Shown: in pieces, positions 63,236-64,000 of the stretch
Numbering within the stretch: position 1 is the stretch's first letter
How the letters are laid out: each line of letters opens with the position of its first letter
Source: Chloroflexi bacterium HGW-Chloroflexi-10
Lineage (GTDB): Bacteria; Chloroflexota; Anaerolineae; Anaerolineales; Anaerolineaceae
Direction: 5' to 3'
Length of the DNA stretch: 64,000 bases
Assembly: GCA_002840755.1 (NCBI GenBank)
Contig: PHBZ01000003.1
Location: 1-64,000, forward strand
Program-made: the position numbers and the translations under genes
The notes under the pieces: generated by a model
The model's input: only the letters and a program-made list of their open reading frames with translations
What the model was told of the DNA's origin: nothing
The model's database searches: none

Positions 63236-63967
63236 ATGAACGAACGTGTAATGCTTATTACCGGAGCGGCCGGAGGGGTTGGGCGGGCAACCGTAAAGTT
63301 GTTCTATGAAAAGGGCTGGCGGGTAATCGGTGTGGATCGCTCTGCTTTTGGTCCGGAGTTTCCTGCCAATGGTCTATTTATTCAGGCAGATATTGCCGAT
63401 CCAGCTAGACTGGAGGCTATTTACGCCCAGGTCAGCCATTTTACTGATACATTGGATGCGGTGATTAATAACGCTGCTTTGCAGGTGGTCAAACCATTGC
63501 TGGAGACTACGGTGGAAGAATGGGACGCGGTGATGGCCTCCAATTTGCGCAGTGTGTTTTTGGGTGCTAAATTGGCTCACCCCCTGTTGAAAGCCGGTGG
63601 CGGTGGGGCGATAGTGAATGTTTCATCCGTTCATGCTGTAGCTACTTCACCGAACGTAAGCAGTTATGCTGCCAGCAAAGGTGGAATGTTAGCGCTTACC
63701 CGCTCGATGGCTATTGAGTTTGCCGGAGATAATATTCGAGTGAACGCTATATTACCGGGTGCTGTGGATACGCCCATGCTTTCCGCGCATCTGGATCAGG
63801 CGCGTTTGGAGAATCTGGCGCGCAAAACAGTCAATGGACGTATAGGTAAGCCCATCGAACTGGCACATGCTATCTACTTTCTGGCGGATGAAGAACAATC
63901 TTCTTTTATGACCGGTCAATCCATGTTGGTGGATGGCGGGGCTACCGCCAAATTGAGCACAGAATAA
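63236..63967 (+). CDS. Classical short-chain dehydrogenase/reductase
   Basis: A 243-residue SDR. The cofactor loop is TGAAGGVGRATV, then NNAAL (for NNAG), catalytic Ser in SSVHAVATSP and YAASKGG, and a C-terminal IYFLADEEQSSFMTGQSML typical of FabG-like enzymes. GGAGGG precedes the ATG. It pairs with the hydroxyacid dehydrogenase 19 bases upstream and is the last complete gene. The substrate is unknown; sugar or ketoacid reduction is likely from context. Confidence 0.88.
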   Translation: MNERVMLITGAAGGVGRATVKLFYEKGWRVIGVDRSAFGPEFPANGLFIQADIADPARLEAIYAQVSHFTDTLDAVINNAALQVVKPLLETTVEEWDAVMASNLRSVFLGAKLAHPLLKAGGGGAIVNVSSVHAVATSPNVSSYAASKGGMLALTRSMAIEFAGDNIRVNAILPGAVDTPMLSAHLDQARLENLARKTVNGRIGKPIELAHAIYFLADEEQSSFMTGQSMLVDGGATAKLSTE

Positions 63968-63970
63968 CCG

Positions 63971-64000
63971 ATGAAAACGTGGATTAAAAATAACTTACCC
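63971..64000 (+). CDS. 5' end of the next operon gene, cut by the window edge
   Basis: An ATG three bases after the preceding stop opens a frame MKTWIKNNLP that runs off the window. The spacing fits the tight operon. No function can be given from ten codons, and the ribosome site is not obvious. Confidence 0.5.
   Translation, partial: MKTWIKNNLP

Overview
The window is a bacterial surface-polysaccharide locus of about 64 kb. No rRNA, tRNA, insertion sequence, integrase or CRISPR array was seen, and no stretch over 300 bases lacks a gene (the longest gap, 285 bases before sodA, is regulatory). The phylum cannot be proven from sequence alone. Moderate to low GC, many Thr/Pro-rich lipoproteins, secreted beta-repeat proteins and the mixture of Wzm/Wzt, WbaP-like and GT-C genes fit a Chloroflexota (Anaerolineae-like) organism best; this is an inference.

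Layout. (1) 0.3-5.2 kb, plus strand: sulfotransferase, short Wzm/Wzt ABC exporter, two GT-B glycosyltransferases. (2) 8.8-5.3 kb, minus strand: GT4, WbaP-like initiating sugar-phosphate transferase, methyltransferase. (3) 8.8-12.2 kb: polytopic GT-C-like protein and a secreted glycosidase-like lipoprotein. (4) 12.3-19.2 kb: sulfate-activation module (PAP phosphatase, TauE-type permease, APS kinase CysC, CysD, CysN with a degenerate C-terminal APS-kinase-like domain), then UDP-glucose 6-dehydrogenase. (5) 19.4-24.3 kb: M50/CBS protease, Mn-type superoxide dismutase, beta-propeller lipoprotein, second glycosidase-like protein. (6) 24.5-37.6 kb, clearly AT-rich: GT-C protein, glycosyltransferases, methyltransferases, four-repeat secreted protein, flippase-like protein and carbamoyltransferase. 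(7) 39.4-64 kb, plus strand: one long, tightly packed operon behind a TTGACC-N17-TATAAT promoter that overlaps a palindrome. It carries a winged-helix regulator, GDP-fucose-synthase-like epimerase, a second Wzm/Wzt exporter whose Wzt has a C-terminal sugar-recognition domain, three capsule-type (KpsC/KpsS-like) transferases, several GT2/GT4 enzymes, and two nonulosonic-acid (sialic-acid-like) modules.

How the genes may work together. The WbaP-like enzyme would start an undecaprenyl-linked glycan and glycosyltransferases extend it. Methyl, carbamoyl and sulfate groups decorate it. Ugd supplies uronic acid, the Fcl-like enzyme a deoxyhexose, and the NeuB/CMP-transferase modules a nine-carbon acidic sugar. 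Two ABC exporters suggest at least two products. The sulfate module makes PAPS and clears PAP, matching the sulfotransferase at the left end.

Most notable: the CysN fusion whose kinase domain has lost its P-loop although an intact CysC lies upstream; a CMP-sugar synthetase fused to a KdsC-like HAD phosphatase next to a NeuB without SAF domain (a KDN-9-phosphate-like arrangement); a PseB-NeuB module that lacks the usual aminotransferase, acetyltransferase and UDP-sugar hydrolase; and a perfect 28-base palindrome inside a capsule-transferase gene.
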